A model generated the notes under the pieces. That model had not been told where the DNA came from and did no database searches. It saw only the letters and a list, made by a program, of their open reading frames with translations. Source: Volucribacter amazonae (GTDB lineage Bacteria; Pseudomonadota; Gammaproteobacteria; Enterobacterales; Pasteurellaceae). Taken from it: 64,000 nt of DNA. Position 1 is the stretch's first letter. Every line of letters starts with the position of its first letter. Position numbers and translations under genes: made by a program. Of the stretch, positions 7,833 to 17,191 are shown in pieces. Location of the stretch: NCBI RefSeq assembly GCF_029783845.1, contig NZ_LWID01000001.1, forward strand, positions 620,001 through 684,000, read 5' to 3'.

Positions 7833-9135
7833 AAAGTACCTCTATTGGATATAAGCGTGCAATACGATGAGCAGGAAACCAAGTGCCGATAAGTGCAATA
7901 ATCACGGAGAGCAACAGTACACAAGGGATTAAAATTAAAGCAAAACCTAAAGGCTCGCCAAACAGTTTTTGTCCAATTATTCCAGCCAATCCCCAACCAG
8001 CTAGACAACCTAATGTGCCGCCTATAATGCCATTAATGCTTGCTTCACAATAAAATAATAACGTAATTTGCCATTGATAAGCCCCCAAGGCTTTCATCAG
8101 ACCAATTTCTTTACTCCGCTCCATAATGCTACTTCCCATTAACGAGGAGATGCCCATTGCTGCAGCAAGCAGTGCTGCAAGGGTAACCACAAAAAGTAAT
8201 AGCTGGATTTTTTCAATAATAACTCCTTCAGAGGCGGCAACTTGCCAAATTGGGCGTACGACTGCCCCTGAAATTGCTTCTTCTAGTTGATGAGCAATGG
8301 AAGATACATAGGCTGTACAATACCAACGATCATATTCTTCAGCATCTAATCCCTCTATATTCGCTCGTGCTTTACGGGATAAATCATTTTCAGGAACGGT
8401 TAAAGCCGACACTTTAATTCCTTGAATTTTTCCTTCTAAGCCTGTTAAGTGCTGTAATGCTTGTAAAGGAAAAATAACTTGTTGTTCTTCGTTCCCCCCA
8501 GTGGTCAGTATGCCTTTTATGATAATTGGCATAAAGTGCGGTGAGTCTTGCGGATAATTTTTGTCAACATAAACCACATTAAGTTGTTGTCCTATGTGCC
8601 AGTCAAATTGTTGTGCTAATTTTGTCCCTAATAAGACGGGTATCCTTTGATCAAGGGGAATATGATGTGAGTCATCAACCCATTCCCCCTTAACTTGCCA
8701 ATAAGGGCTAATGATTTTTTGTCCAGTATGGTAATTTTCTTCATCAGGAATGGTCAGATGATGATCAAAAAACGTGCCTAATGCCACAAGAGCTTGTCCG
8801 TTGATTTCAATGTTGGCTTGTAATAAAGGAGCAAATCCTACAATATTATTACGCCAGAATATGTCTTTAACATTGGCTAATTCTTTTTCATCTAATAAAT
8901 CTTGGGTGGTTAGCGTTAAATGTCCTTCTATTTCAGGTAATATGGCATTGCTGGCAGGTTCAATTAGAATATTTGCTCCATAAGATTTAAGTTCTTTTGC
9001 CATTTTATCGCCAATATCAAGGGAAACAGCTAACAATGAAGAAATTAAGCCAGAGGCAAGAAAAAGGGTAATAATCGCAAGTAATTTGCGTTTTATACCG
9101 TATTTCCAAGACTGTCGTAGCATACGGATTAACAT
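7822..9135 (-). CDS. FtsX/MacB-type permease (first)
   Basis: This 437-residue permease has the same topology as its downstream partner. An N-terminal helix is followed by a large periplasmic domain (about residues 45-310) and three C-terminal helices. The FtsX motif MERSKEIGLMKALGAYQWQI is present. The start codon overlaps the stop of the DUF2318 gene in a TAATG arrangement, pointing to translational coupling. The position after the DUF2318 gene agrees with Cj1660-Cj1661 in Campylobacter. Confidence 0.82.
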   Translation of the reverse strand: MLIRMLRQSWKYGIKRKLLAIITLFLASGLISSLLAVSLDIGDKMAKELKSYGANILIEPASNAILPEIEGHLTLTTQDLLDEKELANVKDIFWRNNIVGFAPLLQANIEINGQALVALGTFFDHHLTIPDEENYHTGQKIISPYWQVKGEWVDDSHHIPLDQRIPVLLGTKLAQQFDWHIGQQLNVVYVDKNYPQDSPHFMPIIIKGILTTGGNEEQQVIFPLQALQHLTGLEGKIQGIKVSALTVPENDLSRKARANIEGLDAEEYDRWYCTAYVSSIAHQLEEAISGAVVRPIWQVAASEGVIIEKIQLLLFVVTLAALLAAAMGISSLMGSSIMERSKEIGLMKALGAYQWQITLLFYCEASINGIIGGTLGCLAGWGLAGIIGQKLFGEPLGFALILIPCVLLLSVIIALIGTWFPAHRIARLYPIEVLYGR

Positions 9136-10538
9136 TATTGTTCCTCCAACGGAATAAATTTGCTTGGATTAGCTCGGAATTTTTCTAGGTTTTGCTCAGT
9201 GGCAAAGAAGTAGGTTTTACCCGCATAACTGTATTTAAATGGTGCTTTATTATTGGTAAGTTTGCTTTGATCAACAGGATCAATCACTTCTTGTTCCACT
9301 ATTGTGGAAAAGAGCATGAGTCCTGTCTCAAGGCTAGTTTTAGGAATAATAACGCTTTGTTCTGTTTGCTGCCAATTTTCAATAGGTACAGGATTGCAAC
9401 CGCCAGCCTTACCAATGGACGGGGTGAACATATATACGCCACAACCAATGCAGATCACTTGATTATCTTGCATAATATAGCCTTGGTCACCACATAATAA
9501 GCAAGCATCAAAAACAACTGCTAAGCTCAATTTATCGGCTAGACGATTAATAATAAAGAAACGTACGGTTTTTCCCTCATCAGAAATCCAAACAAAACGG
9601 TGTAATTTTCCGTCTTTCACTTGTTCTATGGGAATAGAAATTTGTTGATGTTCATTCAATGTTACTGTTTTTGCAGCAGATAATTTGGGCGGTTGCGAGG
9701 CAATATAATCCCAATATAATTGGCTGGTTAAGCTAATTAAGCTCGCCAATATACCGCTTATTATTAATGTTTTAATTTGTTCTAACTTCGCCTGTTTTTG
9801 TCGTTTGGTAATAATATCCCTTTCGGCAAGGGTAAATTTATAGCCTTGATAAAGGGTGCAATAGCTATAAATACTGATAAATAGGAGCAAGATTGAGGTA
9901 AAGTAATTACTCAATTGGATTAATTGGGTGCTTTGTGCGATAAAACTTAAACGTGCTTTCGTTAGCTCAATGATTTGCAGTTTTATAAGGTTGAGGGTTA
10001 TTTCGCCGATAATTGGGGTAACAATAAAAGCCAATAATAAAATGAAACATAAATAGGGAATAAATCGAGTAAAAAGTGCGGTGGAATAGGGAAATGTTTT
10101 TAGTTGGCGTAAGCTAAGGTATAACCAACAACTTATCAATAGACAAATGATTATGGCGGCTAAAATAGCAAAAAGGTGTAAAATAAAATCAGTATTGATT
10201 ACGTCTATTTGGCTGATAGCTGTAAAATTCGGATTGTTAAAACAAACTAACCAAGCAATACATAGCAATAATAAATGCCAAAGATAAGCAAGATAAGGAT
10301 AGGATAGCCATTGCGTGATCAAAAAAACGCATAAAATCGCTAATATACTACTATTTATGCTAAATTTCGTTATTTGATCTTGCGGAAGATAATGTAACCC
10401 AAAGCTAATCACTATCGCTAACAAGGTTAATTTTACCAAGCTAGCAAGATTAACTTCCTTATATTTTGACCACATACAAGCTAATAATAAACTTATTGGC
10501 AGTATCGTTTGTAAGAAGTAATTGAAAAAATAGCTCAT
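9135..10538 (-). CDS. DUF2318 membrane protein with C-terminal YHS-like domain
   Basis: This 467-residue protein has about eight predicted transmembrane helices in the first 270 residues, then a soluble part. The soluble part holds the DUF2318 cysteine motif ACLLCGDQGY and CIGCG, two CxxC pairs suited to iron or haem-like metal binding. After it, DPVDQSKLTNN to YAGKTYFFATEQNLEKF reads as a YHS-type metal-binding domain. This domain class is usually separate, so the gene looks like a fusion. It corresponds by position to Cj1660 of the Campylobacter p19 operon. The exact biochemical role is unknown. Confidence 0.8.
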   Translation of the reverse strand: MSYFFNYFLQTILPISLLLACMWSKYKEVNLASLVKLTLLAIVISFGLHYLPQDQITKFSINSSILAILCVFLITQWLSYPYLAYLWHLLLLCIAWLVCFNNPNFTAISQIDVINTDFILHLFAILAAIIICLLISCWLYLSLRQLKTFPYSTALFTRFIPYLCFILLLAFIVTPIIGEITLNLIKLQIIELTKARLSFIAQSTQLIQLSNYFTSILLLFISIYSYCTLYQGYKFTLAERDIITKRQKQAKLEQIKTLIISGILASLISLTSQLYWDYIASQPPKLSAAKTVTLNEHQQISIPIEQVKDGKLHRFVWISDEGKTVRFFIINRLADKLSLAVVFDACLLCGDQGYIMQDNQVICIGCGVYMFTPSIGKAGGCNPVPIENWQQTEQSVIIPKTSLETGLMLFSTIVEQEVIDPVDQSKLTNNKAPFKYSYAGKTYFFATEQNLEKFRANPSKFIPLEEQ

Positions 10539-10574
10539 CGTCTTTTACATCAATAAATTAGATGATTATCGCAA

Positions 10575-10597
10575 AAGGGGAAAAAACTTTTCCCCTT
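10575..10597. promoter_or_regulatory. intercistronic hairpin between fetP and the DUF2318 gene
   Basis: A ten-base-pair stem AAGGGGAAAA/TTTTCCCCTT with a three-base loop lies in the 85-base gap between the two operon genes. No T-run follows on the minus strand. It may be an mRNA-processing or stability element that sets gene ratios within the operon. Confidence 0.5.
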
Positions 10598-10623
10598 GAT
10601 AGTTTAGCAACATTGCAAGGCGA

Positions 10624-11147
10624 TTAATTTAGCCCTGTATATTTAAATTCAAAATCAACATCAAAAGGTTTCCACCAACGACCAACACCTGTTTCACTAT
10701 CCGTATGGCGGTGCATACCTGCTTTGGAAGGTGGCTCAATATGATAGGTTACTTTATAATTCCCTACGCCCATCATTTTAATATTTGCCCCATAATGTGG
10801 ACCTCGCCAGCCACCATAGGCATAAAGGTACCTTGCTGGCTTTCGCCTGTATCGGTATTCACTAAGGTATAATTAATCGTCAGATAAGGAATCCATTCGC
10901 CTTCGCCAAAACCATTTTTATTGCCTTCAAGGGCATGAATATCCGCTTCTAAGTGAATATCAGATTTTGCCGCAGGCAAGCCCATACCACGAGGTTCCAT
11001 ATCAACAGGTTGTAAATATACCGCCGCAATTTCCATTTCATTAATGGTAACAGGTTCGCCAGCAGGATATTCTTTAAAAGCTAAAGCCGTGGGAGCAGTT
11101 AAAATGCTGGCAAGTAACGTGGTGGCTAACAGTGTTTTTTTCATCAT
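10624..11147 (-). pseudogene. fetP: P19/FetP periplasmic iron-binding protein, frameshifted
   Basis: The intact family member is about 175 residues and binds metal in the periplasm for transfer to the FTR1 permease. Here a cleavable signal peptide (ending APTALA) and the family blocks SDIHLEADIHALEGN, NGFGEGEWIPYLTINY and GTFMPMVA are read normally. A single missing base near 10803-10806 then shifts the frame, and translation stops at 10773 after 124 residues. The lost frame stays open to a TAA at 10624-10626 and encodes 59 clean residues, including GPHYGANIKM and AGMHRHTD. These carry the histidines needed for metal binding. The shift is either a recent mutation or a sequencing error. The Shine-Dalgarno AGGAG precedes the first ATG. 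Confidence 0.85.
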
Positions 11148-11184
11148 TATAAAACTCCTTTTGAGTAGTTGATTTGAGGATTAT

Positions 11185-13104
11185 TCAGCTTATATTTTTG
11201 CTTTGATATTTCATATATAACAAGGCAAAAATTGCCGCAAGAATAAGGAAAAATTGAGGTATTAAGGTTTCTAAATAAGGATAAATACCTAACCAACTGA
11301 TTTCAGGCATACCCTGTAATAATGTAGGTTCAAATAATTTGCCTTCAATCAATTCCAATACGCTTTTGCCGGCAAAAACAAAAGCCATAAAGTACATAAA
11401 ACCACCTGTGAAAATAAAAAATGGCTTTAATGGTAGTTTTATCACAGTATAACGCATAATAATGTAACAAATGATTAAGAGGATTATGCCTACAATAAAA
11501 CCTGCCAATAAGTAGATATAGCTGAGCATATCATTCACATCAGCAATTAAAGCATAATAAAATAAAACGGTTTCAGCCCCCTCTCGATATACTGCAAGAA
11601 AGCTCGTAAACCATAAACCGATAAGTGAACCTGTGGTTAATGCGGTAGATAATTTACCCTCTAAATAGCGTTTCCAGTTTTTCGTCTCCACTTTAGACAA
11701 TAACCAGTAACTCATACTAAATAACATAATTACCGCAATCATCATCGTAAAGCCTTCAAGTAATTCTCGGCTTGCACCTGCGTTATCAAACATAAAATGG
11801 AATAAAACAGCAGTAATTAGACTTGCGATTAACGCCACATAGACGGATTGACGAATAACCGTTAACTTATCCTGATGATGATTTTTAATTAAGTAGGTGG
11901 TAATGGCAGCTACAATTAATAAGGCTTCGAGCCCCTCACGCACAATAATAAGCAAGCTATATAAAAACATTGACCAATGGCTATCTTGCTTTGTTTGTAA
12001 CATGGTTACGGCTTGTTCAAGTTCTTGCGCAAGGGTATTGGCTTGTTGTTGTAGTTTCTCACTATCAGCACCGTTTTTAATTAGTCCAACTAAACGGGTA
12101 AAATAGCCCTCAAGTTGTGCTTTAAAATGGCTATCTCTTGCCCCAATTTTATTTTCCATTCCGCTATTTTCAAATACATCAAAATAGCTGTCTTGAATGG
12201 CAAGCATTGCTTTTTTGCTTTCACCCTGTTGATAAAGGGCAATTGCTATTTGAATGTCATCAATAATTTGTTGACGAATTTGTTGCCAATCTTGTTCATT
12301 ATTGTCGTCTGTATTATTTGAGTGATTTGCTAAAGACGGTTGCTGGGATTCTCTTGTTGTAGGCAAATCAGGAAGCTGTTCTTCAATATCTTGTAATAGC
12401 ATAGTGATATGATAGCCAAATACAGCAATAGGTTCAGTTTGTTCAGTTAAACGAATTAATTGATTAAATTGCTGATTAATTGCTGATGAAGCACTGGCGG
12501 AACGATTTTGCCGAATAGCTATTTCCATTTCTGAGTTTTTATAGCCCTCAAATTGAGCTTGTTGTACCAATTTTTTTACTTGCTCAAATTGTTGTTGTTC
12601 ATAAGCACTAACCGCTTGAGCTAACAAATCATCAATATGTCTAAAATTTTGTTGCCAATAGGGAAGAATATTTTCATTGTCATAAGCCCCATGTTGCCCC
12701 TCAGCGATAACTTTATGCCCTGTTTCTAAAGCGGGTAATACCATTTGTAAATCTTGTTTTAAATCAATGATCTTTTGCTGAATAAGTGAAATGGGTTGCT
12801 GTTGACTAATCATTTTACGAATTTCACCAAAGCGAGATTCCATTTGATAGCTTTTCTGAGCAGAAAAATTAATACGAATCGGCCCTTCTAAATTCTCAAA
12901 GACTTCAAAATAAGCCATTTGTACTTCCGTTCGTGCCTCATCAATTTTCTGCTGTTTATATAACGCCAAGGTATTATCTAAACGCGCTTCAATATCAACG
13001 ATCAATGCAGAATAATGTTGATTTGCTTGAAGAGGTAAAGGGAATAAAAATAACAACAAATATATCCAGCATAAAGTACCCTGTTTATGCCAATAAACCA
13101 CCAT
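11185..13104 (-). CDS. fetM: FTR1-type iron permease with periplasmic helical domain
   Basis: The protein (639 residues from the preferred start) combines a signal sequence and a periplasmic helical region with an FTR1 permease. The periplasmic part holds repeats such as AYFEVFENLEGP and SYFDVFENSGMENKIGA. The permease has seven C-terminal helices and two REGxE iron-transfer motifs, Arg389-EGLE and Arg507-EGAE. It moves ferrous or ferric iron across the inner membrane with help from P19 and the downstream ABC genes. An ATG four codons upstream (13116) is possible, but GGAGG stands ideally before the ATG at 13104. It is the first gene of the operon and is controlled by Fur. Confidence 0.9.
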   Translation of the reverse strand: MVVYWHKQGTLCWIYLLLFLFPLPLQANQHYSALIVDIEARLDNTLALYKQQKIDEARTEVQMAYFEVFENLEGPIRINFSAQKSYQMESRFGEIRKMISQQQPISLIQQKIIDLKQDLQMVLPALETGHKVIAEGQHGAYDNENILPYWQQNFRHIDDLLAQAVSAYEQQQFEQVKKLVQQAQFEGYKNSEMEIAIRQNRSASASSAINQQFNQLIRLTEQTEPIAVFGYHITMLLQDIEEQLPDLPTTRESQQPSLANHSNNTDDNNEQDWQQIRQQIIDDIQIAIALYQQGESKKAMLAIQDSYFDVFENSGMENKIGARDSHFKAQLEGYFTRLVGLIKNGADSEKLQQQANTLAQELEQAVTMLQTKQDSHWSMFLYSLLIIVREGLEALLIVAAITTYLIKNHHQDKLTVIRQSVYVALIASLITAVLFHFMFDNAGASRELLEGFTMMIAVIMLFSMSYWLLSKVETKNWKRYLEGKLSTALTTGSLIGLWFTSFLAVYREGAETVLFYYALIADVNDMLSYIYLLAGFIVGIILLIICYIIMRYTVIKLPLKPFFIFTGGFMYFMAFVFAGKSVLELIEGKLFEPTLLQGMPEISWLGIYPYLETLIPQFFLILAAIFALLYMKYQSKNIS

Positions 13105-13135
13105 ATTACCCTCCATGTAAAGTTACAAATAAAAG

Positions 13136-13150
13136 TAATAATTATTATCA
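13136..13150 (-). promoter_or_regulatory. Fur box of the fet operon
   Basis: On the minus strand TGATAAT-A-ATTATTA matches the 7-1-7 Fur consensus (TGATAAT-N-ATTATCA) at 13 of 14 arm positions. It lies just downstream of the -10 and 31 bases before fetM. Binding of Fe-Fur here would block transcription when iron is ample. Confidence 0.8.
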
Positions 13151-13158
13151 ATAGCTGA

Positions 13159-13187
13159 ATTATGCGCTCTTTTTCGCCAAAATCAAG
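13159..13187 (-). promoter_or_regulatory. fet operon promoter
   Basis: On the minus strand -35 TTGATT (13182-13187), a 17-base spacer and -10 CATAAT (13159-13164) lie immediately upstream of the Fur box, which covers the start site. Confidence 0.65.
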
Positions 13188-13316
13188 ACAAATATTTACA
13201 AAATACTAAAAATAGTAGTGGTTGGATATGCTTTATAATGCTAAACAGCGCTAGCCTAGCCACTAAATTTATGGTGTAATAGCCGGAAAATTTTTACCAG
13301 AGGATACCCGATAAAA

Positions 13317-14213
13317 ATGAGTTGGATTGAAAAAATTCTAAGTAAAACGTCTATTTCAAGCGGAAGAAAAGCCAATGTACCCGAGGGCGTATGGACAAAA
13401 TGTACTGCCTGCGAACAGGTTTTATATCGTGATGAATTAAAACGTAATCTTGAGGTTTGCCCTAAATGCGGTCATCATATGCGGATTGATGCTAGAGAGC
13501 GTTTATTGGCTTTGTTGGATAAGGAAAGTGCGGTTGAAATTAGCACTGATCTTGAACCACAAGATATTTTGAAATTTAAAGATCTCAAAAAATATAAAGA
13601 TCGTTTATCCGCCGCACAAAAACAAACAGGCGAAAAAGACGCATTAGTAACATTTCGTGGTACATTATATGGAATGCCTGTAATTGTTGCCGCCTCTAAC
13701 TTTAGTTTTATGGGCGGTTCTATGGGGTCAGTAGTCGGGGCAAAATTTGTTAAGGCAGCCGAACAAGCCATAGAACAACATTGTCCTTTTATTTGTTTTT
13801 CTGCCAGCGGTGGTGCGCGTATGCAAGAGGCATTATTTTCCTTAATGCAAATGGCAAAAACCAGTGCAGTATTGGCAAAAATGCGAGAAAAAGGGGTACC
13901 TTTTATTTCTGTTTTGACCGATCCTACTTTAGGGGGAGTATCTGCCAGTTTTGCTATGTTAGGGGATTTAAATATTGCCGAACCTAAAGCATTAATTGGC
14001 TTTGCTGGTCCTCGTGTAATTGAACAAACAGTGCGTGAAAAATTACCAGAAGGTTTTCAACGCAGTGAGTTTTTATTAGAAAAAGGGGCAATTGATATGA
14101 TTGTGGAACGGGCTAAAATGCGTGAAACCTTAGCCAGTATTCTAAGCAAACTAACCCATCAACCTTCGCCTTTTGTTGAACCTGAATTGGTAGAAATGAA
14201 AGCGGAAAAATAA
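13317..14213 (+). CDS. accD: acetyl-CoA carboxylase carboxyltransferase beta subunit
   Basis: AccD with AccA transfers carboxyl from biotin to acetyl-CoA, making malonyl-CoA for fatty-acid synthesis. The N-terminal zinc ribbon is visible as Cys29, Cys32, Cys48 and Cys51. The crotonase-fold domain carries SASGGARMQEAL and DPTLGGVSASFAMLGD. The length of 298 is usual. The gene is a single unit, divergent from the fet operon and closed by a shared terminator with slyB. Confidence 0.97.
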   Translation: MSWIEKILSKTSISSGRKANVPEGVWTKCTACEQVLYRDELKRNLEVCPKCGHHMRIDARERLLALLDKESAVEISTDLEPQDILKFKDLKKYKDRLSAAQKQTGEKDALVTFRGTLYGMPVIVAASNFSFMGGSMGSVVGAKFVKAAEQAIEQHCPFICFSASGGARMQEALFSLMQMAKTSAVLAKMREKGVPFISVLTDPTLGGVSASFAMLGDLNIAEPKALIGFAGPRVIEQTVREKLPEGFQRSEFLLEKGAIDMIVERAKMRETLASILSKLTHQPSPFVEPELVEMKAEK

Positions 14214-14267
14214 ACTGAAAACGCACCGCACTTTGATCTAAAATAAATATAACAGGCTATAAATAAC

Positions 14268-14294
14268 ATAAAGGCGGAATATTCCGCCTTTTAG
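14268..14294. terminator. bidirectional terminator accD/slyB
   Basis: An eleven-base perfect stem AAAGGCGGAAT/ATTCCGCCTTT at 14270-14291 has almost no loop, with T-rich flanks on the right and A-rich flanks on the left. It serves the two convergent genes. Confidence 0.85.
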
Positions 14295-14309
14295 TTTATT
14301 TACGCTTTA

Positions 14310-14771
14310 TTATAATGCCGAAACATTGACGGTTGAACCGCCTACGATACGTACTCGGCGACCGACAGTTAGGGTTGGATCTTGTTTTTGTACAACCACA
14401 ATTTCTTGTCCATTATCTTTTTTAATTGTTAGCTCAAGTGCATTAACCTGTGAGGCTTTTTCTTCCACTGTACTACCAATCACAGCCCCAGCAATAGCAC
14501 CTACGGCTGTTGCGATTGCTTGTCCTGTTCCGCCACCAATAGAAGAACCAGCGATTCCACCTAATACACCGCCGCCCACTGTACCGATAACCCCTTGATT
14601 ATCCGCTTGAATTTTCACAGGGCGTACACTCACGATAGTGCCGTAACTAATTGAGCGGACTTCTTTCGCTTGATTACCTTCATAAACGCTGCCGCTATAA
14701 ATATCCGTATTAGCACAACCCACAAGGCTTACTGATGTAAGTACCGCTAATGCCAATGTCATTTTTTTCAT
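14310..14771 (-). CDS. slyB: SlyB/Pcp outer-membrane lipoprotein
   Basis: This 153-residue lipoprotein has lipobox LVGC (Cys19). A glycine-zipper segment of the 17-kDa-antigen type (about residues 62-100, repeated GG and GA steps) is followed by a C-terminal VGRRVRIVGG strand. In Haemophilus this is Pcp, the 15-kDa PAL-cross-reacting lipoprotein. SlyB proteins associate with outer-membrane proteins and stabilise the envelope under stress. The short spacing (two bases) to the upstream yecM suggests co-transcription. Confidence 0.9.
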   Translation of the reverse strand: MKKMTLALAVLTSVSLVGCANTDIYSGSVYEGNQAKEVRSISYGTIVSVRPVKIQADNQGVIGTVGGGVLGGIAGSSIGGGTGQAIATAVGAIAGAVIGSTVEEKASQVNALELTIKKDNGQEIVVVQKQDPTLTVGRRVRIVGGSTVNVSAL

Positions 14772-14773
14772 AA

Positions 14774-15361
14774 TTACACCTCAATAATTTGTTTAATATG
14801 ATAAGGATGAACCTTAATACAGCAATGATTATCCGTTTTATCCTTTAAACTTACTGCAATAGAGGGATTAGCTAAACGCTCCCCTTCAACTTTAGGCTCA
14901 GAGATTTTGACCATCAAATGTGGAGATTGGTTCAATAAAAATTGTTTTTCTACTCGCATTAGCCATTCATTCAATGATTCGTTAGCTAAAAAAGGCAAAA
15001 CAATCTCAATATGCTCCCAACCTTGTTGCGGATATTGTTTATCTTTAGGATAAGGCAATTCAATTATGCTAACTTTTTGCTGCATAAATAGCAATGGTTC
15101 AAACAAGTCAAACAGAAAAATAGGACGCCCATTCACTAAATTTTGGCTTAAAATCCTACCGCACTTGGTCAAAAGATGTTGCCAATCTTGTGCTTGTGCC
15201 AAATTATTGACACGTACCGCAAGATGATCAATTTCATAGTGATGTAAGGGGATATGAACTTGTTGAGCCAAGCGATAAATTTTTTGCTCAAATTGTTGAA
15301 ATTCCGCCAGTAAAAGGGGATTTTGTTTAAATAAAAGATGATTTTGCGTTAAATTTTGCAT
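14774..15361 (-). CDS. yecM: YecM family protein
   Basis: This 195-residue cytoplasmic protein carries the YecM pattern HYEIDHLAVRVNN, NGRPIFLFDL, IELPYPKDK and GWEHIEIV. The fold belongs to the vicinal-oxygen-chelate superfamily with possible metal binding (His and Glu in these blocks). Its reaction is unknown. As in E. coli it neighbours argS, but here it is divergent from it. It is two bases from slyB and probably co-transcribed with it. Confidence 0.82.
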   Translation of the reverse strand: MQNLTQNHLLFKQNPLLLAEFQQFEQKIYRLAQQVHIPLHHYEIDHLAVRVNNLAQAQDWQHLLTKCGRILSQNLVNGRPIFLFDLFEPLLFMQQKVSIIELPYPKDKQYPQQGWEHIEIVLPFLANESLNEWLMRVEKQFLLNQSPHLMVKISEPKVEGERLANPSIAVSLKDKTDNHCCIKVHPYHIKQIIEV

Positions 15362-15451
15362 TTTTTATGCTGTTCTCTTTTCTGTGGCTTTAATCCTTAG
15401 TATTATAACCGCCATTTTATGATGTTTAATCAAATTAACAAAGGTATTGTT

Positions 15452-17185
15452 GTGAATATTCAAGCCATTTTATCTGAAAAAATTACTCAAGCGATGATTA
15501 AGGCTGGAGCAGATCAATCTGCTGATGCTTTAGTTCGTCAATCCTCAAAACCTCAATTTGGCGATTATCAAGCTAATGGCATTATGGCAGCAGCAAAAAA
15601 ATTAGGCAAAAACCCTCGAGAGTTTGCGGAACAAGTTTTGCAACAACTTGATTTATCGGATATTGCTGAAAAATTAGAAATTGCAGGTCCGGGCTTTATT
15701 AATATTTTCTTAGCCAATACTTGGCTCGCTAATCAAGCACAACAAGCATTAAGCCAAGCGCATTTAGGCATTAGTAGTGAACAAAAACAAATCATTGTGG
15801 TGGATTATTCTTCGCCTAATGTGGCAAAAGAAATGCATGTTGGGCATTTACGTTCAACCATTATTGGCGATTCCGTTGTGCGAGTCTTAGAATTTTTAGG
15901 GCATCATGTTATCCGAGCTAACCATGTGGGCGATTGGGGAACGCAATTTGGTATGTTGATTGCTTATTTAGAGAAAATGGAAAATGAGCAAGCCTCTGCC
16001 ATGGAGTTAAGTGATTTAGAGGCATTCTATCGTGAAGCCAAAAAACATTATGATGAAGATGCACAATTTGCCGAGAAATCACGTCAATATGTGGTAAAAC
16101 TGCAAAGTGGCGATGAATATTGTCGCACTATGTGGCGTAAATTGGTGGATATTACTATGCAGCAAAACCAACATAACTACGATCGTTTAAACGTTACCTT
16201 AACCAATAAAGATGTGATGGGCGAAAGCCTATATAATCCGATGCTACCTGCTATTGTGGCGGATTTAAAACAACAAGGTTTGGCGGTTGAAGATGATGGG
16301 GCTTGGGTTGTTTATCTTGATGAATTTAAAAATAAAGATGGCGAGCCTATGGGGGTAATTGTTCAGAAAAAAGATGGTGGTTTTCTTTACACTACTACCG
16401 ATATTGCCGCCGCTAAATACCGTTATGAAACTTTAAAAGCCGATCGTGCTTTGGTATTTTCAGATACAAGACAAAGCCAACACATGCAACAGGCTTGGTT
16501 AATTACCCGTAAAGCAGGTTATGTTCCTGACAGCTTTAGCCTTGAACATAAAAATTTTGGTATGATGCTCGGCAAAGACGGTAAGCCCTTTAAAACTCGT
16601 ACAGGCGGGACAGTGAAATTAGCGGACTTACTTGATGAAGCCATAGAACGTGCCACCGTCTTAATTAATGAAAAAGCAGCTCATTTATCTGCCCAAGAAA
16701 AACAAGCGGTGATTGAGGCGGTTGCCATTGGTGCGGTGAAATATGCCGATCTTTCCAAAAATCGTACCACTGATTATGTGTTTGATTGGGATAATATGCT
16801 CAGTTTTGAGGGCAATACCGCCCCTTATATGCAATATGCCTATACCCGTATTCGTTCTATTTTTAATCGTAGCCAAGTTTCAGAACAAGCCTTACAGCAA
16901 GCGAACCTTGTACTTAATGATGAGAAGGAACATGTGTTAGCATTAAAATTATTGCAATTTGAAGAAGCGGTGCAAATTGTAGGCAAAGAGGGATCTCCAC
17001 ATATTTTATGTGCTTATTTATATGAATTAGCAGGTATCTTTTCTTCATTCTATGAGCATTGTCCGATTTTAAACAATCCTGATGAAACAATTAAGTTAAG
17101 TCGGCTAAAACTGGCAGCATTAACAGAAAAAACCTTAAAATTAGGTTTAGATTTATTGGGCATTAAAACCGTAGAAAAGATGTAG
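15452..17185 (+). CDS. argS: arginyl-tRNA synthetase
   Basis: This class I enzyme charges tRNA-Arg. The HIGH-like motif is HVGH within VAKEMHVGHLRSTIIGD, and the KMSKS-like loop is in GKPFKTRTGG. The preferred start is GTG at 15452, preceded by AAAGG at ideal spacing, giving NIQAILSEKI and 577 residues as in E. coli. The ATG pair at 15419 would add 11 unconserved residues. The C-terminal DALR domain ends LLGIKTVEKM. The terminator is interrupted by a Correia-like element. Confidence 0.95.
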   Translation: MNIQAILSEKITQAMIKAGADQSADALVRQSSKPQFGDYQANGIMAAAKKLGKNPREFAEQVLQQLDLSDIAEKLEIAGPGFINIFLANTWLANQAQQALSQAHLGISSEQKQIIVVDYSSPNVAKEMHVGHLRSTIIGDSVVRVLEFLGHHVIRANHVGDWGTQFGMLIAYLEKMENEQASAMELSDLEAFYREAKKHYDEDAQFAEKSRQYVVKLQSGDEYCRTMWRKLVDITMQQNQHNYDRLNVTLTNKDVMGESLYNPMLPAIVADLKQQGLAVEDDGAWVVYLDEFKNKDGEPMGVIVQKKDGGFLYTTTDIAAAKYRYETLKADRALVFSDTRQSQHMQQAWLITRKAGYVPDSFSLEHKNFGMMLGKDGKPFKTRTGGTVKLADLLDEAIERATVLINEKAAHLSAQEKQAVIEAVAIGAVKYADLSKNRTTDYVFDWDNMLSFEGNTAPYMQYAYTRIRSIFNRSQVSEQALQQANLVLNDEKEHVLALKLLQFEEAVQIVGKEGSPHILCAYLYELAGIFSSFYEHCPILNNPDETIKLSRLKLAALTEKTLKLGLDLLGIKTVEKM

Positions 17186-17191
17186 TCTGTT

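Noticed and set aside
10773..11147. Programmed frameshifting in fetP
   Set aside because: There is no slippery heptamer or downstream pseudoknot, and P19 genes elsewhere are read in one frame; mutation or error is more likely.
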